Assembly (NCBI GenBank): GCA_963930645.1
Contig: OZ005653.1
Location: 108,875,259-108,939,258, forward strand
Length of the DNA: 64,000 nucleotides
Reading direction: 5' to 3'
From: Salticus scenicus
Lineage: Eukaryota > Arthropoda > Arachnida > Araneae > Salticidae
Shown here: positions 22,056 to 33,483 of the stretch, one piece after another
Numbering within the stretch: the stretch's first letter is position 1
Layout: each line of letters begins with the position of its first letter
Position numbers and translations under genes: made by a program
The notes under the pieces: generated by a model
The model's database searches: none
The model's input: the letters and a program-made list of their open reading frames with translations, nothing else
What the model was told of the DNA's origin: nothing

Positions 22056-25000
22056 ATGGCAGTGAGTTTAAATCCCACAATTGAAAAATTACGGATGGAT
22101 AATTATATTACGTGGGTCAAGTACATTAAATTTATTTTAATTGAAAGAAACTGCTGGAATATAATATGTAAAAAAGAAAAACTGCCTGTTGAAGATGCTG
22201 AGGCCGGAATAACTTCAAAACAAGTGGAGGATTTTAAATCACGTAGTCGAGTTGCATTATCAACGATTTATCTGAATACATCGCCTGAATTCAGAAGCAT
22301 TATTGAAAATTGTGATTGTGCTATTGATGCCTGGGAGACTTTGAAGAAGACCTTTATATCAGACTCAAGAGCTCATCATATGGGACTGTTTGCAGAGTTC
22401 ATTAATTGTAGAATGTCTGAGAATTAATCTGTGAATTCTTTTGTAACCCGGTTATCAAGAATACTGGACCAGCTGCGTGAAATTGGCCATGCTATGGAGG
22501 ATGTGTATTGCTGTTTCCAGCTCTTGCAACACTTACCATCCAAGTTTGAATCTGCAGTGCAATATTTGTTGCGTTGGAAGAATGACCAGTTCAAGTTCCA
22601 GAGTATTGTGTCCGAGTTAACAGCGGAGGAATCACGTCTACAGCTTCGAGAAGGTGATATTAAGAAAGATGCCAATAACAGTGTTCAGATACAGAACGTT
22701 CAGCACAAAGGTAAAAAACCTTTAGCTTGTTTTAAGTGTGGCCGTATTGGCAATTTAAAGAAAAACTGTTTTTTGAATAGTAATGTTAAATTTAAACCTA
22801 GAAATTTAAAGTATAACTCCAACGGTCGTGACAAATGCAAATCTCCCCCCTCCTACTGCATAGCTCAAGCTAATTTTAGTAATTTAAGTGATGATGACAG
22901 CTTTATTTTTGATACCGCTGCTTCAAATCATTTTCTTAGAAATTTAGATCTTTTTGAGCATTATACTTCTGTTGAGGGAGAGGAGCTTTTTGTCGCGATC
23001 GATGGTGTTAGTTTTCCTATTACTGCTAAAGGAACTGTTAAATTGAATTTTGGTAAAAATGTATTGTATTTAAAAGATGTGTTATATTCCCCAAAGTTAC
23101 GGGAAAATTTAATATCAGGTCCTAAATTAGATGTGAACGGTGCCACATACACTGGCGGTAAGGGTCGAGTGTCGGTATTCGGTAAAGATAAAAGACATAT
23201 TTTTACTGCTAAAATTAAAGACGGTGTTTACTATTTATATCCTAATGTTTCTAAAGTTAAAAAGGGGAGTAAAGTGAATGGGGGGCACCCAGAAAAACCT
23301 TCAGCTTCTCTTGCAAAAGTTAATGAAATTGGGTATTGGCATGCTCGTTTTGGGCATGTAAGTCCTGATACTATTGTAAATACTAGCAAGAAGAACGGGA
23401 TAAGGGGTCTTCCTAAACTTAAGTTTAAGAAATTTTTTTGTGAGCCTTGTAGGATTAGTAAACAAAACCGTGTGTCTTTTAAGTCATCCGATGTTCGTGG
23501 CGTTAGGTCACCGTTAGAGAAAGTATTTATGGACGTTTGGGGCCCAATTAAGGTAACTGGTAAAAATGGGGAAAGGTTCTTTTTGTCCATAATTGATGGA
23601 TTTTCTAAAAGGGTTGCTGTTTATCCTTTAAAGGAAAAGTCTCAGGTTTTTGGTATATTCGAGAGGCACATTGCCCGGGCTGAACGTAGTTTGAATAAAA
23701 ATTTAAAAGCTATTCGTACGGATAATGGTTCCGAATTTGTAAATGACAATTTCAAATCATTTTGTAGTAAAAATGGAGTTGTTCATGAGTTAACTAACAC
23801 GTTTACACCTGAGCAAAATGGGTTAAGTGAGCGGTTTAATCAAACTTCTTTAAATTGTGTTAGAGCTATTATCACGGATAGTGGTTTACCTTTTTCTTTT
23901 TGGCCCGATGTAATGTTGTATTTCGCGTACACTTGGAACCGTTTAATCCACAGGGGACAAACTAAGACTCCTCTTGAGTTATATACTGGGTTTAAACCAT
24001 CCGTAAGACACCTTAAGCCGTTTGGGTTAATTTCGTATGTAGGGATCCCAAAACAACATAGAAACCATAAGCTTGAACCTAAGGCTAAAAAGGGAGTACT
24101 GATAGGTTATTCACTAAAGACTAAAGGATATAAAATTTGGTTGGAGGATGAGGATAAAATAGTTGAAACTATAAACGTAGCGTTCTCTGATCAGCTGTTT
24201 AGTAAATGCAGTGGAGCGGTGATGGGCACCTCACTGGAGGAATTGGACTTACTTCCGGAAAGTCCAGTTGATTGTCAAGCTTCCGATCCTGTTGACATTG
24301 TTTTCGGAAGTGGGCCCGATGATTCTAGTGACGAGTCCGTCGATGAAACTCCTGTAGATAAATCTTCTCTTAAACCTCTTTCTTCAATTACTTGGAATAG
24401 GAAACCCGTACCCAGAAAAATGAGTGACAGAGTTGACATCTTCTATTACCCGGATAACACTAAAACTAGGTTGAGATCGATGAACGATGTCAAACAATAT
24501 TGTGATAAAAATAATTTAATTTTTGACTCTAATTTTTTTTATTTCTCTAGTAGTAATAAGTTCGAGGGGGTAGTTGATCAGGTAAACTCGAATTACCCAA
24601 CTTCAAGTTTAACTCATATAAAATCATGACTAGTTATCCCTGTACCTAAAACATATAATCAGGCCGTTAAATCTTCAGAATGTGTTGAATGGAAAAATGC
24701 TATGGATGATGAGATAAATAATATGAAAACCCGTAAAGTTTGGCATCTGGTTAATTTACCGGAGGGGAAAAAAGTTTTGGGAAATAGATGGGTATACGCC
24801 ATTAAAAGAGATGAGCTAGGAAACGTTGCGCGCTTTAAAGCAAGGCTCGTGGCCCAGGGCTTTCATCAGATAAAGGGGGACACTTATGACGAGACGTTTT
24901 CACCCGTCGTTAATTTCTCAGTAATACGTTTATTTTTTTCATTATTGGTCTCATGTTATAAATGGCATAACGTTCAATGCGATATAAAATGTGCTTATCT

Positions 25001-26197
25001 TTATGCACCTTTAAAAGAAGAAATTTATATGTATCAGCCAAAAGGATAGGTTGTAAAGGGAGGGGAAAATCTTGTTTGTAAACTAGAGAAAGCGTTATAC
25101 GGCCTTCATCAGAGTGGTCGGCTCTGGTATTATGAGTTAAATAAAGTACTATTAGATTTAGGGTTTAATGAATTTAACTGGTGTAATTGTTCATATTATT
25201 TTGAAAATTATATTGTTTTATTAGTTTATGTAGATGATTTAGTTTTGTTTGGTAAAAATCAATTTCAAATAGATAAAATTCTTAATTTATTAATATGTAA
25301 ATTTGATATAAAAATTTTAGGTAAAACCAAGAAATTACTTGGTGTAGAATTTAATTATGAAAATGACTCAGTACAATTTTTTTAGGAATTATATATTAAT
25401 GAAGTTTATGACAGGTTTAAATCTTTTAATATTCCTTATTGATCGTTACCTATTGTAAAAGGCATTAAGTATTCTAAAAAAGATTGTCCTACTAATCAAA
25501 ATGAAATTGATGAAATGTCTAGATTTCCATATCGGAATATCTTATGATGTTTATCTTTCATTGCAAACAGGACACGACCTGATATTGCCTACGCAGTTAA
25601 TATATTCAGTCAATTTAAAATTCACCGGGGTTTAATCATTGGAATGGATTAATTAAATTACTTGGGTACGTTTCGTGTACTCGAGATTTAAAATTAAATT
25701 TAAATTGTTTTAATCCATGTTTAACTGCTTTCTCTGACGCTGATTTCGCGATGAATAGAGATGACTTTGTATCAATGGGGGGACAAATTTTATTTTTGGA
25801 TAATAGCCCTATTTCTTGGAAAACTTTTAAGCGAAAAAGTGTTTGCCTTTCAACCATGGAAAGCGAATTTGTTTCCATGTGTGATGGAGTTAAAGAATTA
25901 ATGTGGTTTGATAATATATTACGAGATTGTATTGATTTTAAATTAATTTCTATTTCATATGAACCACCAATACTTTTTGCTGATAACCAAGTGGCTATTA
26001 ATTTTACGAGATCTCTTATAGAGAATAACAAATCCAAACATATTTATGTAAAGTTATTTTTCATCCGTGAATGGTTATTTAAGGAACGGTTTGATTTAAA
26101 ATATGTAAATACTAAAGATAACTTTGCCGACCCCTTCACAAAGCCCCTTACTAAAAGTGATATGGCGAAATTTGTAAATAAGGTATTTTTTAAGTAA
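22056..26197 (+). pseudogene. Copia gag-pol polyprotein, broken
   Basis: One frame of about 1,380 codons, close to Drosophila copia length. Visible in order: gag; a zinc knuckle (from 22728) CFKCGRIGNLKKNC with Asn where His is expected; protease DTAASNHF (22911); integrase HHCC (His 23340, CEPC 23439) and catalytic D 23532, D 23721, E 23829 with exact D-35-E spacing; reverse transcriptase with NRWVYAIK, KARLVAQGF and YVDD (25227); RNase H with D, E and D residues (SDAD, STMESE, FADNQ). In-frame stops lie at 22425 (TAA), 24627 (TGA), 25047 (TAG), 25383 (TAG), 25440 (TGA) and 25545 (TGA), and a one-base frameshift near 25630. The start at 22056 (ATG) follows the primer site by 87 bp. All three stop codons occur, so recoding is unlikely. 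Confidence 0.93.
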
Positions 26198-26766
26198 ATG
26201 TATATAGAGTAAATTTAAAATTTTTGAACGTATAATATATATTTAATTTTTTTGAAATTGAAAAATGTTTTTTAGAGGGATATGTATGCATTTTCTTGGT
26301 GGGTTTTTTCTGTGTTTTCCATTGTGTAGTGATGTATAGTTTAGTTTAACTTTTGTATGAGAGAAATTCGTAGCGCTACGTGTAATTGGTTATGTGTATG
26401 TTATATAAATGTTTCATATATTTGTGAATATCATCGTTTTTATTTGACAATGGGAAATGGGGGGAAAAAGGTTTCCTTGAAATGCTGTGCATATTTGCTC
26501 TGTATTAATATATTGTTCTTTCTTTTAGTAGATGTGTATAGTATATTGATAATGCTACCGTTTTTTGAAATTGTGAGTTGGACTCGTGGATTTATCTTAC
26601 GATTTACAAGATTGACAAACCTTCTAGCTTTGTGTGAAGTATATTCAGTAGAAGACATATGTGAATCTCTCATCAAGTCACTAAATATTCAAGGAATTTT
26701 TTTTTTATTTCTTTTCTTATAAAGTTTATATTGTAATTGCTGACGTTTGTGTTTGTCGAATCAACA

Positions 26767-26776
26767 CGGTGGGGGG
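26767..26776 (+). promoter_or_regulatory. polypurine tract
   Basis: CGGTGGGGGG lies three bases before the 3' LTR (26780), the normal position of the plus-strand primer. Confidence 0.65.
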
Positions 26777-26779
26777 CCT

Positions 26780-28078
26780 TGTTGTAAAATTTGTACCCTT
26801 TCCGTGTTGATTCTCAAATTTAAATTTAAATTCATTCACTACTTAAATATAATTTAAATGATTTACTTTATAATCTTTAAAGTTTAAATTATTAATTAAA
26901 TGAATTATAATGTTTAGTGCTATTATCTTTTTGATACTGCCATTGAGTTAAAGATATATTAAAATTAAAAATAAAAAGCTTAATGATAATTACTTTTAGT
27001 TAAAAGTTATATTCCTTATTAGTATAATTATGTTTAAGTCATTTGAAATAACTTTAATTTACTTACCTCATATTTAAAAGCATGTTTTGTTAAAATTAAC
27101 TTAAAGAAAATATGTTTAAATCCTTTTACGGATTGTTCTTTTCGCTACCTAGCAAGGAGATGTTGTATATTTCAACTGCTGAGTCTTGTGCTTAGCCCAT
27201 AGTGACGGTAGACTCGTAGCGTCATGTTGCTATAGTTATGGGAGGCGTTGCCGTTGTACAGCATCAAGTAGCTGTCACTTTGAATCCGTTCGCGGCTATA
27301 AAAGGAGGTAAGGAATATGAAATCGTGCTCTTAATCTCTTAGTTTCTTAATCTCTTAAGCTTTTATGTTTTTTCAGTTTAGCTCAAAGTCATGAGCTGGT
27401 ATTTCAATATAATTATAAAGTGTTTAGTTTTATTATGATTGTGAATTACGTTTTTGTGACTTGATATTTTTCGACGATACGCAGGGCCTGATTAAGGGGG
27501 AAGCTCGCTCATACCGGAATAATTTTACAATTATTTTTTACTTCATGTCATAGAAATTCCACGCTTTGACGAGGAAGTATTTTTTATAAAAAATGAACGG
27601 TGTAAAACAATCCAATTTACTCACCGTTATTAGACACCAGAATTCTTTTAAAATAATTTTTAATGAAATTTTTCTGTTTATTATAGGAGGAAAGTATTTG
27701 TTAAAAAATAACGGTGTAAGTATAAATAGTGTGTGAAGAGCGAGCTTCCCCCTTAATCAGGCCCTGACGATACGTTTAGTGTATCTAGTTATGTCACAGT
27801 GTAAAAGTTGTTTTCTATTCTAACTCTACATGGCAGTGTATCTTAAAGGTGTTTAACCTTTCGTCAGCAAAGTTTTATTCAACTATTGTTTCTGCTCATT
27901 TAATGTTATTCATCATTTTTGTTTCAAGCTTAATAAACTGTTTTAATTAAACTTTTGTCTTCAATGAATGCCACACATATTTATCATTTTTATAGTTTAT
28001 TAGAGCTGAGCAACTATCGTATATTTCACTGCTAACTCTGCTAACTTAACATATGTGAAAATTGTTTTTTTCACATTA
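26780..28078 (+). repeat. 3' LTR of the Copia element, interrupted
   Basis: Collinear with the 5' LTR except for a 293-bp insertion (285-bp MITE plus 8-bp duplication). Without it the length is 1,006 bp. Differences from the 5' LTR include the ATAGATGGCGATAG/ATAGTGACGGTAG region near 27200. Confidence 0.93.
27482..27766. mobile_element. hAT-type MITE inside the 3' LTR
   Basis: A 285-bp insertion absent from the 5' LTR. Its first and last 29 bases are perfect inverted repeats (CAGGGCCTGATTAAGGGGG onward). ACGATACG is duplicated at 27474-27481 and 27767-27774, and occurs once in the intact 5' LTR. CAGGG ends with an 8-bp duplication are hAT hallmarks. No coding capacity. Confidence 0.95.
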
Positions 28079-28279
28079 TGTGTCCCTTAGCTTGTGCACG
28101 CGCAGCGCGCACGGGACTACGCTGCCGAAGGCAGTGGGGACACGGGACGACATTTTACCCGATCAGAAATGATTTTTTTTCTTTTCTTAAGACTAAAAGT
28201 TACTGTTAGTGATTCATTAATTATAGTGATTCATTTGAAAATACTGACCCGCTAGCGGGCGATAATCGCTAGTATTAAG

Positions 28280-29914
28280 ATAAGTTCTGTGGTGCAATCA
28301 CCTGTTGCCGGGCATGCGCTTCTCGCGACAAGGGGAAAAGGTTACTGATCGTTGAATCAATTTCTACAGCAGAGCATGTGCATGATACTCTTGTATACAT
28401 TGCTCTTGAGGAGGTTTAGGTTCCTGTCTGAGTCAGTAGGCAGTATTATTGATTTTAACATTAATCAGTGGTATTTGATATATCCATTAATAGGGAGAAA
28501 ATCTTATTGTGTTTGTTAATTAGATTTGGTCTAGTTAAAATGTTGACCAGCCACTTTACTGGTCTGGGGGAGGGATTTCTGATATTGTGGGCAGACGTGA
28601 GGACACAGTTAACGCGACAACCTACCAACCCACTTCTCTCGGAGCCAGTAGGTAAGGCCAATCTCTTTAACTATTTCCCTCGAGCTCTCCTCTAGCATTA
28701 CTAGCAAAATGTTCTCTGAAAAGGTAAAAAGCATTCCTTCCTCGTCCTCCCAAGCTGCAGCATACCCAAAAACACAACCAAAAACCTCATTCAATAACCT
28801 TAGTTTCCTGCAGATCAACCTCAATAGGTGCAGGGCGGCAAATTCGGCAGCGTAAGACATCATGGAGAAGAACTTCATAGACATCGTGCTGCTGCAGGAT
28901 GCGCACTGCACTAAAGAGGGTGATCTGTATGGATTCCCCCCCTCATGGCCCATGTTTGGCTCAAAACAACATACAGCACATATCATTCTCAACACCAGAA
29001 ACTTATTTTCCACTCATCTCTATACTGTGGGGAATTCCGTCTTCCTAACGCTGACCACTAACGAAGGTGAACTGAAGTTCAGCAGTGCTTATGCTGCCCT
29101 GTCTGCGGACTTTGATGACTACATGCAATAATACCAGCATTTAATCAGCCAAAGAACACTGTTTCTGTGTGGCTGCGACCTCAATGCAAACTCCCCGCTG
29201 TAGTGTTTCCCACGCGAGGATGCAAGATGAAGCAGTCTCATAGAATATTTAACCACTAACAACTTATGCTTAGCAAACATAGAAAATTCCCAACCAACTT
29301 TCCAGAAAAATAATGCGAAAGGCCTGCCAGATTTCACAATAGCTAATCCTAAAACCTTTGCCAGAATTAACAACTTGTCAGTCCTAGATATCATTAACAA
29401 CACAGACCATAATTACATAACTTATTCCATAAACACAATTCCCTCAATCACCCTGTCCAAATGATTCGCTACTAAAAACGGAAATTTTCGTAAATTCAGC
29501 AAGAACCTCACAGTAAACTCGGCTACACTAGAAGAAAGCTTGACAACAATAACAAACACGCACCAACTAGAAAATTTCACCATAAAATTAATAAACGCAA
29601 TACACTCGGCTGTCTCATCGTCGTTATGACTGAAAAAATCGGGACGGCAGTTCACCTTTAACTTCTGGTCCCCCCAACCCAGATCCATGCGTAATAAACT
29701 AACAGCATTAAGAAGACAACAAAAATACTTATCACCAGAAGCTCTTCCCCTCCACATACAAAATCTCAAACAACTATCAGCCAACTTCAAGAAACAAATT
29801 ACTTTCTTCATTGCAGCGCTATGCTGACTCAAAATTATTCCGTCCTACTTTTGCCGTGTACTGTCGCTGAAGTATTTTTAGATTTTCCAACACTCGCGTT
29901 GCTTGATCCAGCAT

Positions 29915-29946
<32 letters not shown>
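28280..29946 (+). mobile_element. R1/Jockey-like LINE, lacking reverse transcriptase, poly(A)-tailed
   Basis: The stretch is less AT-rich than its neighbours. It contains an endonuclease-like region from 28709 and ends in a 28-bp poly(A) (about 29919-29946). Between the end of the endonuclease region and the tail there is only about 90 bp, so the reverse transcriptase is missing. The upstream 28280-28700 part has an open stretch near 28283-28400 that could be ORF1 remnant, but I cannot recognise it. The left limit is set by the Helitron 3' end at 28273. Confidence 0.6.
28709..29830 (+). pseudogene. LINE ORF2 endonuclease domain, broken
   Basis: A single frame of about 370 codons shows the apurinic-like endonuclease order: LQINLNR near 28796 (catalytic Asn), VLLQDAH (the usual Glu of QEP replaced by Asp), FLCGCDLNANSPL near 29161 (catalytic Asp and Asn), and NNTDHNYI near 29400 (the terminal Asp-His). 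Spacing fits R1/Jockey-clade ORF2 proteins. In-frame stops lie at 28853 (TAA), 29129 (TAA), 29201 (TAG), 29228 (TGA), 29462 (TGA) and 29627 (TGA), with no frameshift. The start at the ATG of 28709 is a guess; the frame is open upstream only to 28655. Minus-strand open frames at 28609-29832 are shadows. Confidence 0.72.
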
Positions 29947-29948
<2 letters not shown>

Positions 29949-30164
29949 CTGTGGTGACCTACCACAACCTCAACCTTACAATCTGTAATAAAACCAAGAG
30001 AGCTATTTTGAGTAATCTCTCCTTATTGAATAGGGGATTATAACTTCAATTACATTGTTAATAATAATCATAATTATATTAAATTATTGTAAGGTACTAG
30101 TAAACAAATATTTGGAGTGGGTATTTCAATTCAATAATTAAAAAAATCAGAAAAAATAAAAGAA

Positions 30165-30202
<38 letters not shown>

Positions 30203-30794
30203 TATATTGAAAGAAAGAAAAAATATTTATGAAACATGAAAAAGAGCAAGTCTAGATAAATATTTCAAAATAACATTAAGTTACTAAATAACAAGTTCAA
30301 ACAAATTTCCTTTTCAGCTTTTTTTTTTTTTTTTTTTTTTCTGATCGAATCTCTTGCTGTCCATAATCGTTGCACTTATGTTATACTGACCAAACGTCCC
30401 CCTTTTCTGAGGACAAATGGGGACGCCTTTTTTTTTTTTTTTTTTTTTTTTATTCTTTGATGGCATTTTTCTAAATATTAAAAAATTGTAGAAACTAAAT
30501 AATTAATCAGTAACACTTTATTTTTAGTCCTTATTTATTAGGAATGAAAAAATGCAATCATAATTGATAATTGTAGCAATTTTTACTGCTTCTCTATTGT
30601 AAAGCTACTTTGACCTGGTCAGCCTAACTTATGGGCATTCTGAAGTTATGATTAAAAAAATTGCCACAAATGAAACTGTTCGGAGAGACTGTTCATCGTG
30701 TGAGCAATGCATTTTCGAGGTAGCACACCACATGTGTAAAATGAAGCATTGCTAGCCCTGCCCCCTTTTAAGCACAGATTCCACCCACCGTTTG

Positions 30795-30826
<32 letters not shown>

Positions 30827-32617
30827 CTCAAAATCTTCCGCACAAAAATGTTCAAAACACAAAATTTAAATTTCTCTTCGTTTGAAATCTTTTCGTTTCA
30901 ACTTTAAAATCCCCTACGTTTATTTATTTTATTTTATCAAAATTCAGGCAATTCTAATCCTTAAAAAGAAGTTTTAGTAGGTTGATATATTTTACTTACA
31001 TTTAGTTTTATCCCTTCAATTTAAGCAGCCGACAACTGCACAAAACTTGAGAATCATACTTGAAAGTATTGTAAAAGTGAACTTATATGCAATACTGTTT
31101 AAATACTTTGCGATAAATTTCTCATAGGCTAACCTTAGCATTCGAGAGGTAAACCTCACAAGAAGTGTGGTTTTTTTCAATCGTGCCGTTTGTGAATAAT
31201 GCTTAATTTCCCATTCCGAAGACAGCCTCCAAACATATATGCGCCATCTCGAATTGGTTGAACTAATTAATTCCCTTGTCGAAATTATTTCCCGGCACAG
31301 TTCCAGACATCGAACAAACTCATCTTTATTGTCTTGTCATTATCAATAAGATACAATCTCTATTAGTATAGAATTTTATAAAAACAAATGCGCAATTCCT
31401 CTGTAACTGTAAAAGCCGAAACTCTCCCATTTTGATGTGAGAGACTGCGCGTTCTTTTTTCAAATAATTGTTCATTTTTAGAGAAGATCATGATGTTCGT
31501 ATTGTTAGTCTAGGTTATTAGCTTATGAGATTTTTTTTTTATTATTATCATTAAAATTATTCTATACTACTACCATTGTATTAAAATTCCTAGGAAGGTC
31601 TGGGAAAATTCAAGCATTTCTTTTTGACAAATTATCCACGTGTTATCCTAGATTCTTGAAGTAATAAACATGCACATTCAAGTCAACTTTTCTCTGTTGA
31701 TGTTGTACAACCACTAGAAATCGCAACTCACCTACTCTGTTTATTCCCCTCGATCCCTTATATGCGCAATCTTTTCTACCGCGCGATAGCTTTATTATTA
31801 TAATATATATATATATATATTAACTATCCCGATTTAAAGTAAATTCATAAGTATCGTACTCACACTAAATAATCATCAAAATAAAATGTAATTGTTGCAT
31901 TGATGAATGAAAAACACCGCTGGTATCTGTGTAAAGTATCCAAATATCGACATGTTACTAACAGATGAAAAATCCTCTATTTTCGTTTATTTGTTTTACT
32001 GATAATATTATAAAATCAATAAATTAAATATAAATTAATAAGGATGGATCATTTTACTGTAATCGTTTATAAAATAGTGTAAATGTACTTCACGTCGAGA
32101 GCAGATTTGTTGCAATATAAAATTAATAAAATTAAAAAAGCAAATTTAAATATTATTATTTGAACTATATAAAATACTGAAGTTACTTAAAATGAATTTA
32201 AATTTTATATATAATATTTGGGAGCTCCGCTTGGTAACCCCAGAAGTAAACCAACATCGCTTCAGTTGCCAAGTACTGTTGGGCTCTCTCCACATTTTTG
32301 AAGCTTTTCTTTTTACTGAATAGGTTTATTAATAGAGAAGAAAACAAGCAAACAATCAGATAACAATTATAAAAAACCATAATTTTATATCATATTCAAA
32401 TATGCAATATTTAAAGCTCTACAATGTGCTTAAATGAAATATTATATCAATAATCTATCATAACTATCGACTACTTAATATCAATTTACCACCATTTTGA
32501 GCAGAAGAATATGCAATAAACTGAAAATTAACATCGGTGGTAGCAACTTATTTATTTATTTTTACCAAGTAATATTTTTTAGTACATGGACCATTCCCTG
32601 GTACATATTTTGTATCA
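29947..32617. other. unassigned AT-rich DNA with many long homopolymers
   Basis: Poly(A) near 30171 and poly(T) tracts near 30320, 30430 and 30796. No gene recognised. A minus-strand 60-residue frame at 32198-32380 begins with a hydrophobic stretch, but nothing else supports it. Confidence 0.5.
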
Positions 32618-33483
32618 CCCCCCCCCCCCCTCCTGACTCGAAAATGTGTCGGGATTTTGAAAAATAGCGAAACGCATATTTAATGAATTCGAGAGGGAAC
32701 TCGTTTGGTGAAAAATGTTGCCCGGGATGGGGGGGGAGGGGGGGCTACGGGAGCCACTAGGAAGATCAACTTTAAAATTTCAAATAGGAAGGTATGTCTT
32801 GTGATACATTTTGGAAACATCTCTTCAATACAATGAATTTGATATAAATAGTTTCGCCCTATGAGGATTATTAAAGGAGATACATAAGTTTTTAGACTTT
32901 TGAAATGTGTATTTTATATGTATGTATCCCACTTAATAATCACTGCGGGACAAAACTATTTATACCAAATTCATTGTCTTGAAGAGTCGTTTCCAGGGAT
33001 ATATCACACACCATTAGTAATTTTAAAGTTGCACTCCCTAGAGTCACTCCTACCACCCCCTTGTCCGTACCCAAGCATTTTTGGGCAAAGTATGTCTTGT
33101 GACATATCCCTGGAAACGTCTTTTTAAGACAATGAGTTTAGTATAAATAGTTTTGTCCTGCAGTGATTGTTAAATGGGTTGGATACATAAGTGAAAAGTC
33201 CACATTTCAAGAGTATAAAAACTCATGTATCGTCTTTAATAATCATCGTAGGGCAAAACTATTTCTATCAAATTTATTGTCTTGAAGAGACGTTTCCAAG
33301 GATGTATCACAAAGCATACTTTCCCATTAGAAATTTTAAAGTTGCCCTCTCAAGCGACCCCCCTATGTCCACCAGACACAAACGTTTTTCATCAAAAGAG
33401 GTCCCTCTCGGATTCATTAAATACGTCTTTCACCATTTTTCAAAATATCGACTAATTTTAGAGTTAGAAGGGGGGGGGGAGGG
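32618..33483. mobile_element. inverted-repeat element with alternating internal palindromes
   Basis: The outer ends are a C12 run and a G11 run, followed inward by about 100 bp of matched inverted sequence (ATTTTGAAAAAT, TATTTAATGAATYCGAGAGG). Inside, a ~110-bp block (TATGTCTTGTGATACAT ... AATAGTTTYGCCCT ... GATACATAAG) occurs four times in alternating orientation: about 32790 (+), 32920 (-), 33090 (+), 33225 (-). No target duplication or coding sequence is seen. Confidence 0.75.

Larger units (their letters stand above)
20950..28078 (+). mobile_element. Copia-superfamily LTR retrotransposon
   Basis: LTRs at 20950-21956 and 26780-28078 enclose one long gag-pol reading frame. The 5-bp target duplication TGTGT flanks the element (20945-20949 and 28079-28083). 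The domain order protease, integrase, reverse transcriptase, RNase H identifies Copia rather than Gypsy. LTRs differ at roughly a dozen sites in 1,006 aligned bases (my manual count), so the insertion is fairly young. It landed in a CG-rich minisatellite of Helitron B. A 285-bp MITE later entered the 3' LTR. The element cannot encode its own proteins because the frame is broken at seven places. Confidence 0.95.
14892..28273 (+). mobile_element. putative Helitron B, split by later insertions
   Basis: The 5' candidate end at 14892 reads TCTCCTTATATTATTAAAA, then a CTGT-repeat block and a CATCGACTCGAAACCGG phrase analogous to ACTGACTCGAAACTGGG in Helitron A. The 3' end is a perfect CCCGC-TA-GCGGG hairpin followed by CGATAATCG and CTAGT (28269-28273). 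It shares the TATAGTGATTCATTT lead-in with Helitron A. The Copia element interrupts it, with matching CG-rich repeats on both sides (20341-20945 and 28093-28160). Without Copia and the 15.4-18.9 kb insert the element would be about 2.8 kb. Pairing these two ends is inference, since they could belong to different copies. Confidence 0.45.

Noticed and set aside
22431..22433. GTG as a start codon for a separate second ORF of the Copia element
   Set aside because: It lies in the same frame as gag, just after a single stop. It is the continuation of one polyprotein, not a new start.
22056..26197. Stop-codon reassignment or readthrough in gag-pol
   Set aside because: TAA, TAG and TGA all interrupt the frame, and a frameshift is present as well. 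Simple decay explains this better than recoding.
28609..29832. Minus-strand open frames of 94-136 residues
   Set aside because: They overlap the plus-strand LINE endonuclease frame, which has clear catalytic motifs. They are shadows.
32198..32380. Possible small membrane protein on the minus strand (60 residues, hydrophobic start)
   Set aside because: Hydrophobic runs are common in AT-rich chance frames, and I see no conserved domain, splice context or promoter to support it.
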